The position numbers and the translations under genes are program-made. The notes below the pieces were generated by a model. It had not been told where the DNA came from and made no database searches. It saw only the letters and a program-made list of their open reading frames with translations. A DNA stretch of 64,000 nt from contig NZ_CP119677.1 of NCBI RefSeq assembly GCF_029318685.1, positions 3,401,001 through 3,465,000 of the forward strand, read 5' to 3'. The stretch is from Ruminiclostridium papyrosolvens DSM 2782. GTDB lineage: Bacteria; Bacillota; Clostridia; Acetivibrionales; DSM-1351. Below, one piece after another: positions 36,312 through 46,149 of this stretch (position 1 is its first letter; every line of letters begins with the position of its first letter).

Positions 36312-37337
36312 TTATTCAAAAGACACATAATAGTTTCCACAATTGCCCCCGGGCAGCATAAATTTAACGTTAGCAATTTGTTCATACCCCAACTCCTCTA
36401 TCCAGAACATACCCGTTGTAATCTTTTCACCAACAATCCAAGGGCCATTGTTTACGCTGTAAACCAGTGTTGCATATGACCTGTCCTGACTCCACTTGGG
36501 ACTTATTATTATTTTCTTATTAGCAGCATTGTTTATCGTCATGTTGTAAACAACACCATAGTTTCCGGCGTGATATTTTGAAGCTCCGGTTTTTGATTTT
36601 ACTACACCGTCGTACTCATATGTATTAAGGGATTGAGGCCATTCGCAAAGGTTTGTATTATTGCTCGAATCCGCATCAAGTGTAATATTTTTCTCCGAAT
36701 AGCTAAGTTCACCGCAAAAGCCATATCCTACACCCTTTATGGGGAGAGGTTCTTTGAAAACCTCCTCAGCAGTTTTTGTTTGTCCTGCTGCAAATACTCT
36801 CATTCTAACTCCGGAATTCTGATTGGATTTAAACTGAGCTCTGCCATAAACAAATTCGGAAAACCCGGGTGTAAATCTGAAGTCATCTGACCATACTATT
36901 TTCTTTTCTCCGGGATTAAGCGTTACAGTTTGATATTCCGCATTCTGAAAGTTTTTCAGCACTTGAGCTGTATCTTCAATAACAGCAAAATTGTATCCGT
37001 CCAGTGTTGCAGTACAACTTCCCTTATAAGTTATTATTGCAGGTTCCGACCCTTTGTTGGTTATTGCAACTCCCACTCTGCAAGCTCCTGCATTTGACCA
37101 AGAGTTATACAAATGGTGATAAAATTCAACGTCTTTATATGAATTGTCCAGATCTGTACCGTACAAATATATCAAATCCCCGGAATTGAGGCCAAAGGAC
37201 TCTGGATTATTGACATAAATTAAATGGTTTCCACTGCTTGAGAAAGTTGAACCGGTTAATGCATATGATGTAAAGCTAAAAAATAAACATAAAGGTAAGA
37301 TAGTAAAAATAAATCTGATTAAGTTTGATCTTTTCAT
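36312..37337 (-). CDS. Secreted protein of unknown function
   Basis: 341 residues with a Sec signal peptide (MKRSNLIRFIFTILPLCLFF then SFTSYA). The mature chain is strand-rich with many aromatic residues (SGNHLIYVNNPESFGL, GDLIYLYGTDLDN, NPGEKKIVWSDDFRF, SPKWSQDRSYATLVYSVNNG), suggesting a beta-sandwich, perhaps carbohydrate- or wall-binding. I recognise no family. The ATG at 37337 follows AGGAGG by 5 bases. A nested hairpin lies in the leader. No dockerin or cohesin repeat is present. Confidence 0.7.
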   Translation of the reverse strand: MKRSNLIRFIFTILPLCLFFSFTSYALTGSTFSSSGNHLIYVNNPESFGLNSGDLIYLYGTDLDNSYKDVEFYHHLYNSWSNAGACRVGVAITNKGSEPAIITYKGSCTATLDGYNFAVIEDTAQVLKNFQNAEYQTVTLNPGEKKIVWSDDFRFTPGFSEFVYGRAQFKSNQNSGVRMRVFAAGQTKTAEEVFKEPLPIKGVGYGFCGELSYSEKNITLDADSSNNTNLCEWPQSLNTYEYDGVVKSKTGASKYHAGNYGVVYNMTINNAANKKIIISPKWSQDRSYATLVYSVNNGPWIVGEKITTGMFWIEELGYEQIANVKFMLPGGNCGNYYVSFE

Positions 37338-37363
37338 TTGTTCCTCCTGCATCGGCAAAGTTT

Positions 37364-37392
37364 AAGCCTAGCAGGCAGATGCCTGTAGGCTT
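37364..37392 (-). promoter_or_regulatory. Nested hairpin in the leader of the secreted protein gene
   Basis: AAGCCTA pairs with TAGGCTT around an inner AGGCA/TGCCT hairpin. Parts of the inner arm (GCATC and CCTGC) can instead pair with GATGC and GCAGG, the latter overlapping the GCAGGAGG ribosome site. That would hide the site in one state. No known riboswitch class matches. Confidence 0.4.
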
Positions 37393-37569
37393 ATTAGCTC
37401 TGAATCCGTATTCATTAAATAATTATGTTAAGTATAAGCAAAAAATGGAAATTTTACAAGTTATATATTCTGAATTATTTTCTATTATAAGAGATTACGA
37501 CAGCAATGCTCTTTATTCCGACATAGTATACAGGATAACGGGTAAAAGACCAGCGATACACATAGCTCT

Positions 37570-38345
37570 AAGTCATGACCACCCGTAAAACGGGTGGCTT
37601 GTGATAGCCCTATAAGGGCTTGTTACCGGCCAGCGCCTAAAGACGCTGGCTTTCACTTTGTTCAAGCTATTATTGCCCTTGCCGCTTTTGCTACCCCTGA
37701 AGGGACAAACGTACTACTGGCTACCCCTTAAAGGGGTCTTCATACTCTTTCACGCTTAGTTTATCTACCATAATATCGTGCTTTTCTTGCTCTTGTATAT
37801 ACTTCTTAATAGTTGCCTCATTGAGTCCTACAGTACTCACATAAAATCCCTCTGCCCAAAAGTGTCTATTTCCAAACTTATATTTTAAGTTTGCATGCAT
37901 ATCAAATATCATTAATGCACTTTTTCCTTTTAGATATCCCATGAAACTTGATACACTTATTTTAGGCGGTATACTTACTAACATGTGTATATGGTCTGGC
38001 ATTAGATGCCCTTCTATTATTTCAACTCCCTTGTAATTGCACAGTCTCTTTAATATTTCTCTTATACTTTGCTTGTATTGATTATAAATTACTTTTCGTC
38101 TATACTTTGGAGTGAACACAATATGATACTTACACATCCATTTGGTATGTGCTAAATTATTTTGTTTTATTGCCATTGAAATCACCTTTCTTTAGTTAAA
38201 CTAGTAGCTTGAACAACTCTATTTTAACGGTTAGGTGATTTTTTTGTATAACTTTTTGTCGCCACCCGCATAGCAGGTGGTTTATTGTTTCGCATGACTC
38301 ATTTCTCTTGCGAGAAACTCGCCTAATGCTCAACAGGCTAAAGCC
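37570..38345 (-). mobile_element. IS200/IS605-family insertion sequence (tnpA only)
   Basis: The element surrounds the IS200 tnpA gene. Its subterminal hairpins are visible: CCACCCG-TAAAA-CGGGTGG near 37579 and CCACC-CGCATAGC-AGGTGG near 38265, plus GCCAGCG/CGCTGGC at about 37630-37650. There are no terminal inverted repeats, as expected for this family, so the ends are approximate. No tnpB lies within. It sits between the secreted-protein gene and the gap terminator without breaking either. Confidence 0.75.
37721..38176 (-). CDS. tnpA: IS200-family transposase TnpA (Y1 HUH)
   Basis: 151 residues, normal for IS200 TnpA. HLMPDHIHMLVSIPP carries the HUH metal site (HIH), and the nucleophilic Tyr lies in the GFYVSTVG region about residue 120, with KKYIQEQEKHD after it. 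The enzyme moves single-stranded element DNA through hairpin-guided cutting. The ATG at 38176 follows AAGGTG by 6 bases. The reading frame is intact, so the copy may be active. Confidence 0.93.
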   Translation of the reverse strand: MAIKQNNLAHTKWMCKYHIVFTPKYRRKVIYNQYKQSIREILKRLCNYKGVEIIEGHLMPDHIHMLVSIPPKISVSSFMGYLKGKSALMIFDMHANLKYKFGNRHFWAEGFYVSTVGLNEATIKKYIQEQEKHDIMVDKLSVKEYEDPFKG

Positions 38346-38355
38346 CATAATAAAA

Positions 38356-38400
38356 CAGCACTGTACTTAGATGGATTTATCACATCTAAGTACAGTGCTG
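38356..38400 (-). terminator. Terminator of gap
   Basis: An 18-bp perfect stem (38356-38373 with 38383-38400) followed on the minus strand by TTTTATTAT. Confidence 0.9.
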
Positions 38401-38418
38401 TATATATTAAAACTTTAA

Positions 38419-39441
<1,023 letters not shown>

Positions 39442-39521
39442 CTAAGTTTTTTTATTAATTAAGTCAAGCAAATTAATGCTTATCGACAAAACAATTGGTT
39501 TCCTTTTCCTAAACCAAAATA

Positions 39522-39550
39522 ATTCTATAATATTTCAAAAACATTTTCAA
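39522..39550 (-). promoter_or_regulatory. SigA-type promoter of gap
   Basis: On the minus strand TTGAAA (39550-39545), 17 bases, TAGAAT (39527-39522), leaving a leader of about 85 bases. Confidence 0.6.
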
Positions 39551-39578
39551 TAGTATATACGCTTAATTTAATAAATAT

Positions 39579-40490
39579 TTAACAAACTTCTATTGTGTAT
39601 TTTTCTATCAAGTGATCAGGATTATAGGATAATTTGGCCTTTCTTAACCCCGCAATTCCCATATCCTGTTCCCTGTTTACATACTCCAAATGAAGCCATT
39701 CATTGTTTATAAACTGCTGATTTATCACTGTGTAAATGCCGTGAATTTCAGCGTTTGCCTTTTCAACATGAATTACTGCGGTATTTTTATTAAGCTGTTC
39801 TCCGACCGTAAAAGCCTCTGTTTTACCGTTAACTCTGATTAATCCGCCCTTTAAACCAAGTATTTCGTAATTATCCAGGAGTTTATTGTTTGCAATTCTT
39901 TCATTGGAAAGACTTTCGTCACCTGATTGTTCCCTCAGTTGGTACCATTTTTCTACTATATTTTTGCAGTCCTGTATATTAGCAGGTGTTATTTCTTCAT
40001 ACTCATAGCTATAAAGTTTCTTAAACTTGTTAATATGGTTCCTCTTACCGTCAAGCTTCTTACCGGCCAATGTTGATAAACTTTTTACGGTGTATACATA
40101 ATCCGCATTGTCTCTATCCTCTATTGCGTTATATGCGATTCCAATTTCATCAAGAATTTCCTTTTGTTGTTTGGTAACTCTTGAGAATATTAAATTCCAC
40201 CCCTCTTGGTCAAAGTAATCCTTTATTGCGTATATAGTCTTTTTTAAGTCTTCTCCTTTTTTGTAATCTCCTACCGGGAAGAAACAAAAAGGTTTCGACT
40301 CATCTCTTACTGACATTATGCATAAAAACTCATATATTATTCCGAATCTTATTTTATAGTGGTCCTTCCACATGAAAAAGTTTGTAAAATTCATTTCAGA
40401 TGCAAGGACATGGGATGTTTCAAAGTATTTATCGAAACATTCCTTGTCGTTAATAGATATTTCCTTATCTATTAAAATAGTTTGCAACAT
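39579..40490 (-). CDS. DUF2156 (GNAT-like) protein
   Basis: 303 residues, soluble. The order of elements (NFTNFFMWKDHYKIRF, DNADYVYTVKSLSTLAGKKL with KRNHINKF, and the end EYVNREQDMGIAGLRKAKLS) is that of DUF2156, related to the catalytic domain of phosphatidylglycerol lysyltransferase. It lacks the membrane part of MprF, so it is a stand-alone acyl/aminoacyl-transferase-like protein with unknown substrate. It lies 32 bases after the M20 peptidase gene and probably shares its transcript. Confidence 0.85.
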   Translation of the reverse strand: MLQTILIDKEISINDKECFDKYFETSHVLASEMNFTNFFMWKDHYKIRFGIIYEFLCIMSVRDESKPFCFFPVGDYKKGEDLKKTIYAIKDYFDQEGWNLIFSRVTKQQKEILDEIGIAYNAIEDRDNADYVYTVKSLSTLAGKKLDGKRNHINKFKKLYSYEYEEITPANIQDCKNIVEKWYQLREQSGDESLSNERIANNKLLDNYEILGLKGGLIRVNGKTEAFTVGEQLNKNTAVIHVEKANAEIHGIYTVINQQFINNEWLHLEYVNREQDMGIAGLRKAKLSYNPDHLIEKYTIEVC

Positions 40491-40522
40491 ATATATCCCC
40501 CTGTTAGCTGCCTGTTTGTCAG

Positions 40523-41635
40523 TTATTTGACGTTTTGTATAATTGCAATAAGATAAGTAGTGGCATCTATCATATCCTTTATTGATATCTGTTCTTTAAC
40601 ACTGTGTACATTGGTCATTCCAATGCTCATATCAACAGCTTCAATTCCTTTTGAATTAATAATATTTGTGTCGCTGCCGCCTCCGGTAACTACTGTCTCA
40701 AACACAATACCACAGTCTTCTGCGGCTGACTTCATTATACCCAAAACTGCTGAATCCGCCGGTAAATCGTATGCAGGATATTCCATTTCATAGTCAAAAT
40801 CAACCTGTCCTCCAAACTTTTCTGCCGCCTGTACAAAACAGTCCCTTATATGCTCAGTCTGGGCCTGCAGCTTATTCTGCTGTCTGCTTCTGGCTTCCCC
40901 TTCAAGCTCAACCCTGTCACATACAATGTTTGTAGCTGTTCCGCCATGAATTATACCAATGTTTGCCGTTGTTTCCTCGTCAATTCTTCCAAGTTTCATG
41001 TTTGTTATAGCATGTGCCATAATTGTAAATGCGCTTATTCCGTTTTCAGGCTCCATACCTGCATGAGCTGCTTTACCTTTTATTACTGCGTTTATCTTGT
41101 TGTGTGAAGGAGCTTTTACGGCTGCACAGCCTATTCTCCCGTCGCTGTCCAGAATAAATCCGTATTTTGCTTGTATTTTGCTGTAGTCCAGATTTTTTGC
41201 TCCAAGTAATCCGATTTCTTCAGCTACAGTAAATACTATCTGTATATCACCGTGAGGAATGTTTTCTTCTTTGAGAATCTTCAATGTCTCCAGTATAATT
41301 GCTATTCCGGAAGCATCATCTCCTCCCAGAATTGTTAATCCATCGGTTTTGATTATATCTCCGTCCACAATGGCTTTTTTACCTATTCCGGGAACTACAG
41401 TGTCCATATGTGCCCCCAGCATAATAGCAGGAACCTTCTTGTTTCCCTTAACGGTGCACACTATATTTCCGCTGTTTCCTCCGATTTTCTCTCCTGCATT
41501 GTCCTCCACAGGCATATATCCCATATTTTCAAGCTTTTGCTTCAGTAAATCGCACATTTGCCTTTCTTTTAGCGATAAACTGTCTATTTTGACCAATTCC
41601 AAAAATTCATCAACAAGTCTGGTTCTATTAACCAT
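40523..41635 (-). CDS. M20-family metallopeptidase (PepT-like)
   Basis: 370 residues. Metal ligands and catalytic residues of the M20 family: GAHMDTV, GGDDASG, AEEIGLLG, LDSDG and the C-terminal TNVHSVKE; a lid/dimerisation insert begins near SHNKINAVIKGKAAHAG. It is a di-zinc peptidase of the PepT/tripeptidase type that trims short peptides in the cytosol. Some deacylases share the fold, so the substrate is not certain. Confidence 0.92.
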   Translation of the reverse strand: MVNRTRLVDEFLELVKIDSLSLKERQMCDLLKQKLENMGYMPVEDNAGEKIGGNSGNIVCTVKGNKKVPAIMLGAHMDTVVPGIGKKAIVDGDIIKTDGLTILGGDDASGIAIILETLKILKEENIPHGDIQIVFTVAEEIGLLGAKNLDYSKIQAKYGFILDSDGRIGCAAVKAPSHNKINAVIKGKAAHAGMEPENGISAFTIMAHAITNMKLGRIDEETTANIGIIHGGTATNIVCDRVELEGEARSRQQNKLQAQTEHIRDCFVQAAEKFGGQVDFDYEMEYPAYDLPADSAVLGIMKSAAEDCGIVFETVVTGGGSDTNIINSKGIEAVDMSIGMTNVHSVKEQISIKDMIDATTYLIAIIQNVK

Positions 41636-41715
41636 TTTAACCCTCTCTTAGTCCGTACTTTTTTATTATACTTTTTTAATATACCCATTTTTTGAAATTA
41701 AACACCATAATATTT

Positions 41716-42210
41716 TTACCACTCGTATTTTACCATATGTCCTTCGAGTCTCATTTCTTTAAAATTCTGCTGTCTTAGAGCTTCATATAAAACAATTGCA
41801 ACTGAATTTGAGAGATTTAGGGACCTGATGCCTTTTTTCATAGGTATTCTTATGCAATACTCCTTATTATCTCTCAACAGTTCCTCGGGAAGGCCTGCTG
41901 TTTCTTTTCCGAACAGAATAAAACTGTCATCTTCAAACTGTACGTCACAGTAGTTATTTACTGCTTTAGTGGTTGAATAATAAAAGGTTTTTCCCGGAAA
42001 CTTTTCAAAAAACTCGTTAATGTTGTTGTAATACCTCACATCTGCCTCATCCCAGTAATCAAGCCCGGCTCTTTTAAGATATTTATCTTCTATTGAAAAT
42101 CCAAGAGGCCCCACAAGATGCAGCACAGTTCCCGTTGCTGCACAGGTTCTCACTATATTTCCTGTATTCTGTGGAATTTCGGGTTCTACCAGTACTATAT
42201 TAAATGCCAT
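41716..42210 (-). CDS. trmL: tRNA (cytidine/uridine-34-2'-O)-methyltransferase
   Basis: 164 residues, SPOUT fold. Motifs: EPEIPQNTGNIVRTCAATG, GFSIEDKYLKRAGLDYW, LFGKETAGLP and IPMKKGIRSLNLSNSVAIVLYE, which forms the knotted SAM site. TrmL methylates the wobble ribose of tRNA-Leu isoacceptors. It is preceded by an ATG with a usual spacing, and stands between the peptidase gene and a long hairpin. Confidence 0.94.
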   Translation of the reverse strand: MAFNIVLVEPEIPQNTGNIVRTCAATGTVLHLVGPLGFSIEDKYLKRAGLDYWDEADVRYYNNINEFFEKFPGKTFYYSTTKAVNNYCDVQFEDDSFILFGKETAGLPEELLRDNKEYCIRIPMKKGIRSLNLSNSVAIVLYEALRQQNFKEMRLEGHMVKYEW

Positions 42211-42252
42211 ATTTAATCACAGTCCTTTCAGTAACATATCAAAGAATCTACT

Positions 42253-42311
42253 AAAATAAACATACAATAAAAAGATGGTTAGTAACCATCTTTTTATTGT
42301 ATGTTTATTTT
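42253..42311 (-). terminator. 59-base terminator with a 28-bp perfect stem
   Basis: 42253-42280 pairs perfectly with 42284-42311 around an AGT loop. It ends the CheX-like gene on the minus strand. The stem is about twice as long as ordinary terminators here. Confidence 0.85.
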
Positions 42312-42336
42312 ACTTTATCATTTTACTTATAATTTC

Positions 42337-42801
42337 TCAATCCTGAACGGATATATCAATTTCAAGAATCTCATTATCCGACAGATATAAAGGTATACAT
42401 ATTGTCTTCATTTTAGACTGGGAAATTTGCAAATTTTCACCAAGCAGCAATGAAGGAGGAGTAATTTCTATACCGATTCCTTTATTATAAAGTAAAGTGG
42501 CTGTATTGCCCAATATCATATTTGTGAGCTCGGACAATGCACTCTTTGCTATTTCATTTAATTCGTCAACCGGCATACCCATCATCATAGCTGAAGCAAT
42601 TTTAAACGCTACTCCCTTGGACATCGTAAAAATGGCTTGTCCACGAATTTTACCAGTAATTCCCACAATTATAAGTATAGATTCTCCTTGATAAGGAGAA
42701 TTTTTCAAAAACACTTTTCCCAACCTAGCATCAACGTTCACAACTTGTTTAAGAACTGTCTGACTTGCTTCAATAAATGGGTTTATATACTCTATATTCA
42801 T
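42337..42801 (-). CDS. CheX-like chemotaxis phosphatase domain protein
   Basis: 154 residues, the length of CheX. The CheX/CheC active pattern E-x-x-N is present in ALSELTNMILGN, with the upstream FKIASAMMMGMPVDELNEIA helix typical of the family. CheX removes phosphate from CheY-P. No other chemotaxis gene is near, so the partner regulator is elsewhere. It has its own strong terminator. Confidence 0.88.
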   Translation of the reverse strand: MNIEYINPFIEASQTVLKQVVNVDARLGKVFLKNSPYQGESILIIVGITGKIRGQAIFTMSKGVAFKIASAMMMGMPVDELNEIAKSALSELTNMILGNTATLLYNKGIGIEITPPSLLLGENLQISQSKMKTICIPLYLSDNEILEIDISVQD

Positions 42802-42931
42802 AATTCATCCACCTTGTTTATATGTATTGTTCTTCTACATTCCAAATATCGTTGATGAGTATAAAAAAATCTTCTTCAATTATAAACAATTTTAAGGTAA
42901 AATTCCATATATTTTTTTAAAAAGTAAAAAA

Positions 42932-42994
42932 AGAAGAATATTTAGTTCATCAAAACTAACCAATTACTTTAGCCTTGACCTTAAATATTCTTCT
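42932..42994 (-). terminator. Terminator of the spoVA operon
   Basis: A 13-bp stem (42932-42944 with 42982-42994), minus-strand T-run after it, 8 bases after the spoVAE stop. Confidence 0.85.
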
Positions 42995-43001
42995 AACTTG
43001 T

Positions 43002-43358
43002 TTATTTTTTTGCTTTTGGTTTAAATATTGCAGCCATCATGAACCCGAAAAATACAGCAGCGGCAAGTCCTGCAGCACCTGCTTTAAATCCTCCCGTAAA
43101 TGCTCCCAGCAGTCCTGTTTCATCCACATCCCTGAATACCCCTTTTGCCAGACTATATCCAAATCCGGTTAAGGGAATAGTGGCACCTGCCCCTCCTATA
43201 TCAACTATTTTTTGATATATCCCAAGGGACGCCAATACTACTCCTGCTACAACATAAACAACCAATATCCGTGCAGATGTTAATTTTGTTTTGTCTATCA
43301 ATATTTGACCGATGGCGCAAATTATCCCACCGACTATAAAAGCATTTAAGTAAGTCAT
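43002..43358 (-). CDS. spoVAE: Stage V sporulation protein AE
   Basis: 118 residues, four predicted membrane helices, with the SpoVA signature GGAGATIPLTGFGYSLAKGV and the start AFIVGGIICAIGQIL that it shares with SpoVAC. SpoVA proteins form the inner-membrane channel that moves dipicolinic acid into the forespore and releases it at germination. It follows spoVAD by 12 bases. Confidence 0.95.
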   Translation of the reverse strand: MTYLNAFIVGGIICAIGQILIDKTKLTSARILVVYVVAGVVLASLGIYQKIVDIGGAGATIPLTGFGYSLAKGVFRDVDETGLLGAFTGGFKAGAAGLAAAVFFGFMMAAIFKPKAKK

Positions 43359-43370
43359 TATTTCACCTCA

Positions 43371-44390
43371 TCAGTTTAGTGTTCTGTGAATAGCCACCGC
43401 GTGTGCAATACCCGGTATAGATTCCTTTTGCTGAGAACTTATGGGACTCATTAATGCCCCTGTAGCAACAAAAAGCACTCTCTTTAAGTTCCCTTGAATC
43501 AGCTGCTTGTATATATGCCCTGCAAGCACCGTTGCCGAACATGCACATCCGCTGCCTCCCGCATGTGTGTCCTGGGTTTCTCCGTCAAATATCATTACTC
43601 CGCAGTCATTGAATCTGGATTCTATATTAAGCCCGTTGTCCTTCAGCATTTCCTGACAAATTTGCTTTCCCACCTTGCCTAAATCACCTGTTACAATAAG
43701 ATCATAATAATCAGGCTGAAGTCCTGTATCCTTAAAATGAGCGAATATGGTATCTGCTGCTGCCGGAGCCATAGCCGCTCCCATATTATTTGCGTCTTTT
43801 ATGCCCAAATCATTAATTTTCCCGGTTGTAATATGCTTTATATATGGACCTGCACCATTCGCAGACAGTACTACCGAGCCTGAGCCCGTTACAGTCCACT
43901 GTGCAGTGGGAGTTCTCTGACTTCCCAATTCAAGAGGAAACCTGAACTGTCTTTCAGCCGAGCAAAAATGGCTGGAAGTCATACAGACTATGTTTTCCGC
44001 AAAGCCTCCGTCAACCAACAAACTTCCAATACTCATTGATTCAGCCATGGTTGAACACGCTCCATACAAGCCAAAAAATGGAACTTCAGTTTCTCTAAGT
44101 CCATAGCTTGCTGCAATGCACTGGTTCAAAAGGTCTCCTGCCAAAACATAATCTATTTGATCATTTGTGAGTTTTGCCTTCTGAATAACTTTTGCAAAAA
44201 CCTCTCTTACAAGCTTGCTTTCAGCTTTCTCCCAACTGTCTTCTCCCCATAATTCATCGGGAATAATAAAATCAAAATCGTTTTTTAAAGGGCCCTTACC
44301 TTCCTTTGGCCCAACAAATGATGCCGTTGCCTTAATGGAAGGTGGGTTTTTTAAGAATACAGTTTGCCTTCCGATATGCTTTTCTGCCAT
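43371..44390 (-). CDS. spoVAD: Stage V sporulation protein AD
   Basis: 339 residues with a thiolase-like fold: VFLKNPPSIKATASFVGPKE at the start, GLYGACSTMAESMSIG around the Cys that would be the thiolase nucleophile, and HAGGSGCACSA. SpoVAD binds dipicolinic acid on the membrane side of the SpoVA channel. It lies between spoVAC and spoVAE in the usual clostridial order. Confidence 0.97.
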   Translation of the reverse strand: MAEKHIGRQTVFLKNPPSIKATASFVGPKEGKGPLKNDFDFIIPDELWGEDSWEKAESKLVREVFAKVIQKAKLTNDQIDYVLAGDLLNQCIAASYGLRETEVPFFGLYGACSTMAESMSIGSLLVDGGFAENIVCMTSSHFCSAERQFRFPLELGSQRTPTAQWTVTGSGSVVLSANGAGPYIKHITTGKINDLGIKDANNMGAAMAPAAADTIFAHFKDTGLQPDYYDLIVTGDLGKVGKQICQEMLKDNGLNIESRFNDCGVMIFDGETQDTHAGGSGCACSATVLAGHIYKQLIQGNLKRVLFVATGALMSPISSQQKESIPGIAHAVAIHRTLN

Positions 44391-44441
44391 GTTTATTTTG
44401 TCAGCCTCCTTTAGCCACAGCTATTTTTTTGTTTTCGGTTA

Positions 44442-44885
44442 TTAAGAAATAAGGTAGTGTATAATACCTGCGATTATTGATGTACAAATTCCGTATACTA
44501 TTACAGGCCCGGCAACAATAAACATTTTTGCGCCCATCCCAAGGACATATCCTTCGGACTTAAATTCCATAGCAGGGGATACTACTGAGTTTGCAAATCC
44601 CGTAATTGGTACTATGGAGCCTGCTCCGGCAAACTTGCCTATTTCATCATAAACGTTAAGTCCCGTTAAAAGTGCTGCCAAAAAAATCATTATAATACTG
44701 GTTATGGCGGATACCGCATCATTGTCCAAACCTCTATTTTTCAGTAAATTAATAAATAGCTGTCCAATATCACATATAATACCTCCAACCAGAAAAGCCT
44801 TTAAAACATTTGTAAAAATTTTAGATTTCGGCGAGACTTCTTCAACGTATTTTGAGTATTGATCCTTGGTAAAACTCTTTTTCAT
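44442..44885 (-). CDS. spoVAC: Stage V sporulation protein AC
   Basis: 147 residues. The start MKKSFTKDQYSKYVEEVSPK matches family N-termini; GGGAGG lies 6 bases before the ATG at 44885, so longer in-frame starts are rejected. Four membrane helices with AFLVGGIICDIGQLF and FAGAGSIVPITGFANSVVS. It acts as a mechanosensitive-like part of the dipicolinate channel. A sigma-G promoter is expected but must overlap the upstream terminator; I could not fix it. Confidence 0.95.
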   Translation of the reverse strand: MKKSFTKDQYSKYVEEVSPKSKIFTNVLKAFLVGGIICDIGQLFINLLKNRGLDNDAVSAITSIIMIFLAALLTGLNVYDEIGKFAGAGSIVPITGFANSVVSPAMEFKSEGYVLGMGAKMFIVAGPVIVYGICTSIIAGIIHYLIS

Positions 44886-44912
44886 AAAAGACCTCCCATA
44901 TGAACATAAAAA

Positions 44913-44958
44913 AATGAAAATGCAATTTGTTATAATTAATATACTTTGCATTTTCATT
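44913..44958 (-). terminator. Terminator between the sigF and spoVA operons
   Basis: A 13-bp perfect stem (44913-44925 with 44946-44958) followed by a minus-strand T-run, 28 bases before the spoVAC start. Confidence 0.8.
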
Positions 44959-44986
44959 CTATTTATTATGGTAAATTTTTTTTATG

Positions 44987-45175
44987 TTACAATCTTAATT
45001 CAATAAGACCTTGGTTTAATACATAAACGCCCTTGTTGTGTACTTTTTTTGATGACGGGAAACCCGTGAGTAGCAACACAATTATGATAGCTCCCAAAAT
45101 CAAAGCAGCTATGACTGCAATAATAGCTTTGGTTTTTAAGAAAGCAATTTTCCCTGTTTTAAAGTTGTTAATCAT
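44987..45175 (-). CDS. Small single-pass membrane protein behind sigF
   Basis: 62 residues: a basic start (INNFKTGKIAFLKTK), one strong membrane helix (AIIAVIAALILGAIIIVLLL) and a short outer tail. No family recognised. GAGGTGG lies 9 bases before the ATG and the gene follows sigF by 39 bases ahead of a terminator, so it is the last gene of the spoIIA operon and probably expressed in early sporulation. Confidence 0.7.
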   Translation of the reverse strand: MINNFKTGKIAFLKTKAIIAVIAALILGAIIIVLLLTGFPSSKKVHNKGVYVLNQGLIELRL

Positions 45176-45214
45176 ATCAAAATGCCACCTCTTATGATGT
45201 ATAAACCCTTGACT

Positions 45215-45961
45215 TTAATTATTGTTTGCAATCATTTTAGATTTAATATCTCTCAGTATCTTCTTTTCAATTCTGGAAACTTGTACCTGAGAAATCCCCA
45301 GTAGTTTTGCTATCTGCACCTGTGTCTTTTCCTTGAAATATCTTAATATGATTATCTGTCTCTCTCTGGTATCAAGTGTATCCAGTATTTGACGTATGGC
45401 TATTTTGTCAATAAGATCTACTTCGCAGTTATTGTCGGCTGCATCTATTCTGTCTATAAGCAGAATGGGCGAATTGTCTCCATCTCCTATAGTACTGTAC
45501 AGAGACTCCGGAGTACATCCGGCTTCAATTGCCATGACAAGTTCTTCAGGTGAAATATTCATACGCTGTGCTATTTCATTAATCGTAGGCTCTCTACCAA
45601 GTTCTTTGCTCATAATCTCCTTGGTTATACGTGCTTTAGAGGAAATCTCCTTGAGAGATCTGCTTACTTTTATTATTCCGTCATCTCTGATAAATCTTTT
45701 TATTTCACCGATTATCATAGGAACAGCATATGTAGAAAATTTGACATCATAAGATGTATCAAACTTGTTTATAGCTTTGATTAATCCAATGCTTCCTATT
45801 TGAAATAAATCGTCAACTTCATATCCTCTGTTTTGAAATCTCTTAACAATGCTCCATACAAGGCCTACATTCCTTTCAACGAGAACGGATTGGGCTTGTT
45901 TGTCGCCAGCCTTGGCCTTTATTATAAGAGTTAAAACAGCATCATCTGATGTTTCCTTCAT
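45215..45961 (-). CDS. sigF: RNA polymerase sigma factor SigF
   Basis: 248 residues. Region 2 (GLVWSIVKRFQNRGYEVDDL, LFQIGSIGLIKAINKFD, FSTYAVPMIIGEIKRFIRDD), region 3 (IKVSRSLKEISSKA) and region 4 (TRERQIIILRYFKEKTQVQI, GISQVQVSRIEKKIL) match forespore sigma factors F/G. Placement after spoIIAA and spoIIAB identifies it as SigF, the first forespore sigma factor, held inactive by SpoIIAB. The 188-base gap to spoIIAB is larger than the near-overlap seen in Bacillus and holds no ORF. Confidence 0.97.
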   Translation of the reverse strand: MKETSDDAVLTLIIKAKAGDKQAQSVLVERNVGLVWSIVKRFQNRGYEVDDLFQIGSIGLIKAINKFDTSYDVKFSTYAVPMIIGEIKRFIRDDGIIKVSRSLKEISSKARITKEIMSKELGREPTINEIAQRMNISPEELVMAIEAGCTPESLYSTIGDGDNSPILLIDRIDAADNNCEVDLIDKIAIRQILDTLDTRERQIIILRYFKEKTQVQIAKLLGISQVQVSRIEKKILRDIKSKMIANNN

Positions 45962-46149
45962 ATTTTCTGCCTAAACCTTTCTGTCACAAATTTTGCCTGT
46001 CGCAGGCCGTATCTTATTTCTTGGGGAATGAAATCTTATATAATCTAATTATTGGCTGTAATTTATATTTTTATACATAAGTTCTAATTATTTACATATG
46101 AAAGTAAAAAACTCCAACCCCCGGAATTATTTTTTATCTTAAATAATAA

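Noticed and set aside
37338-37392. Cyclic-di-GMP riboswitch before the secreted protein gene
   Set aside because: The conserved GEMM cores are absent; only hairpins are seen.
37570-38345. CRISPR-like repeats in the palindrome-rich DNA around the IS200 gene
   Set aside because: The palindromes differ in sequence and spacing and are explained as IS200 end hairpins. I see no repeat-spacer array anywhere in the window.
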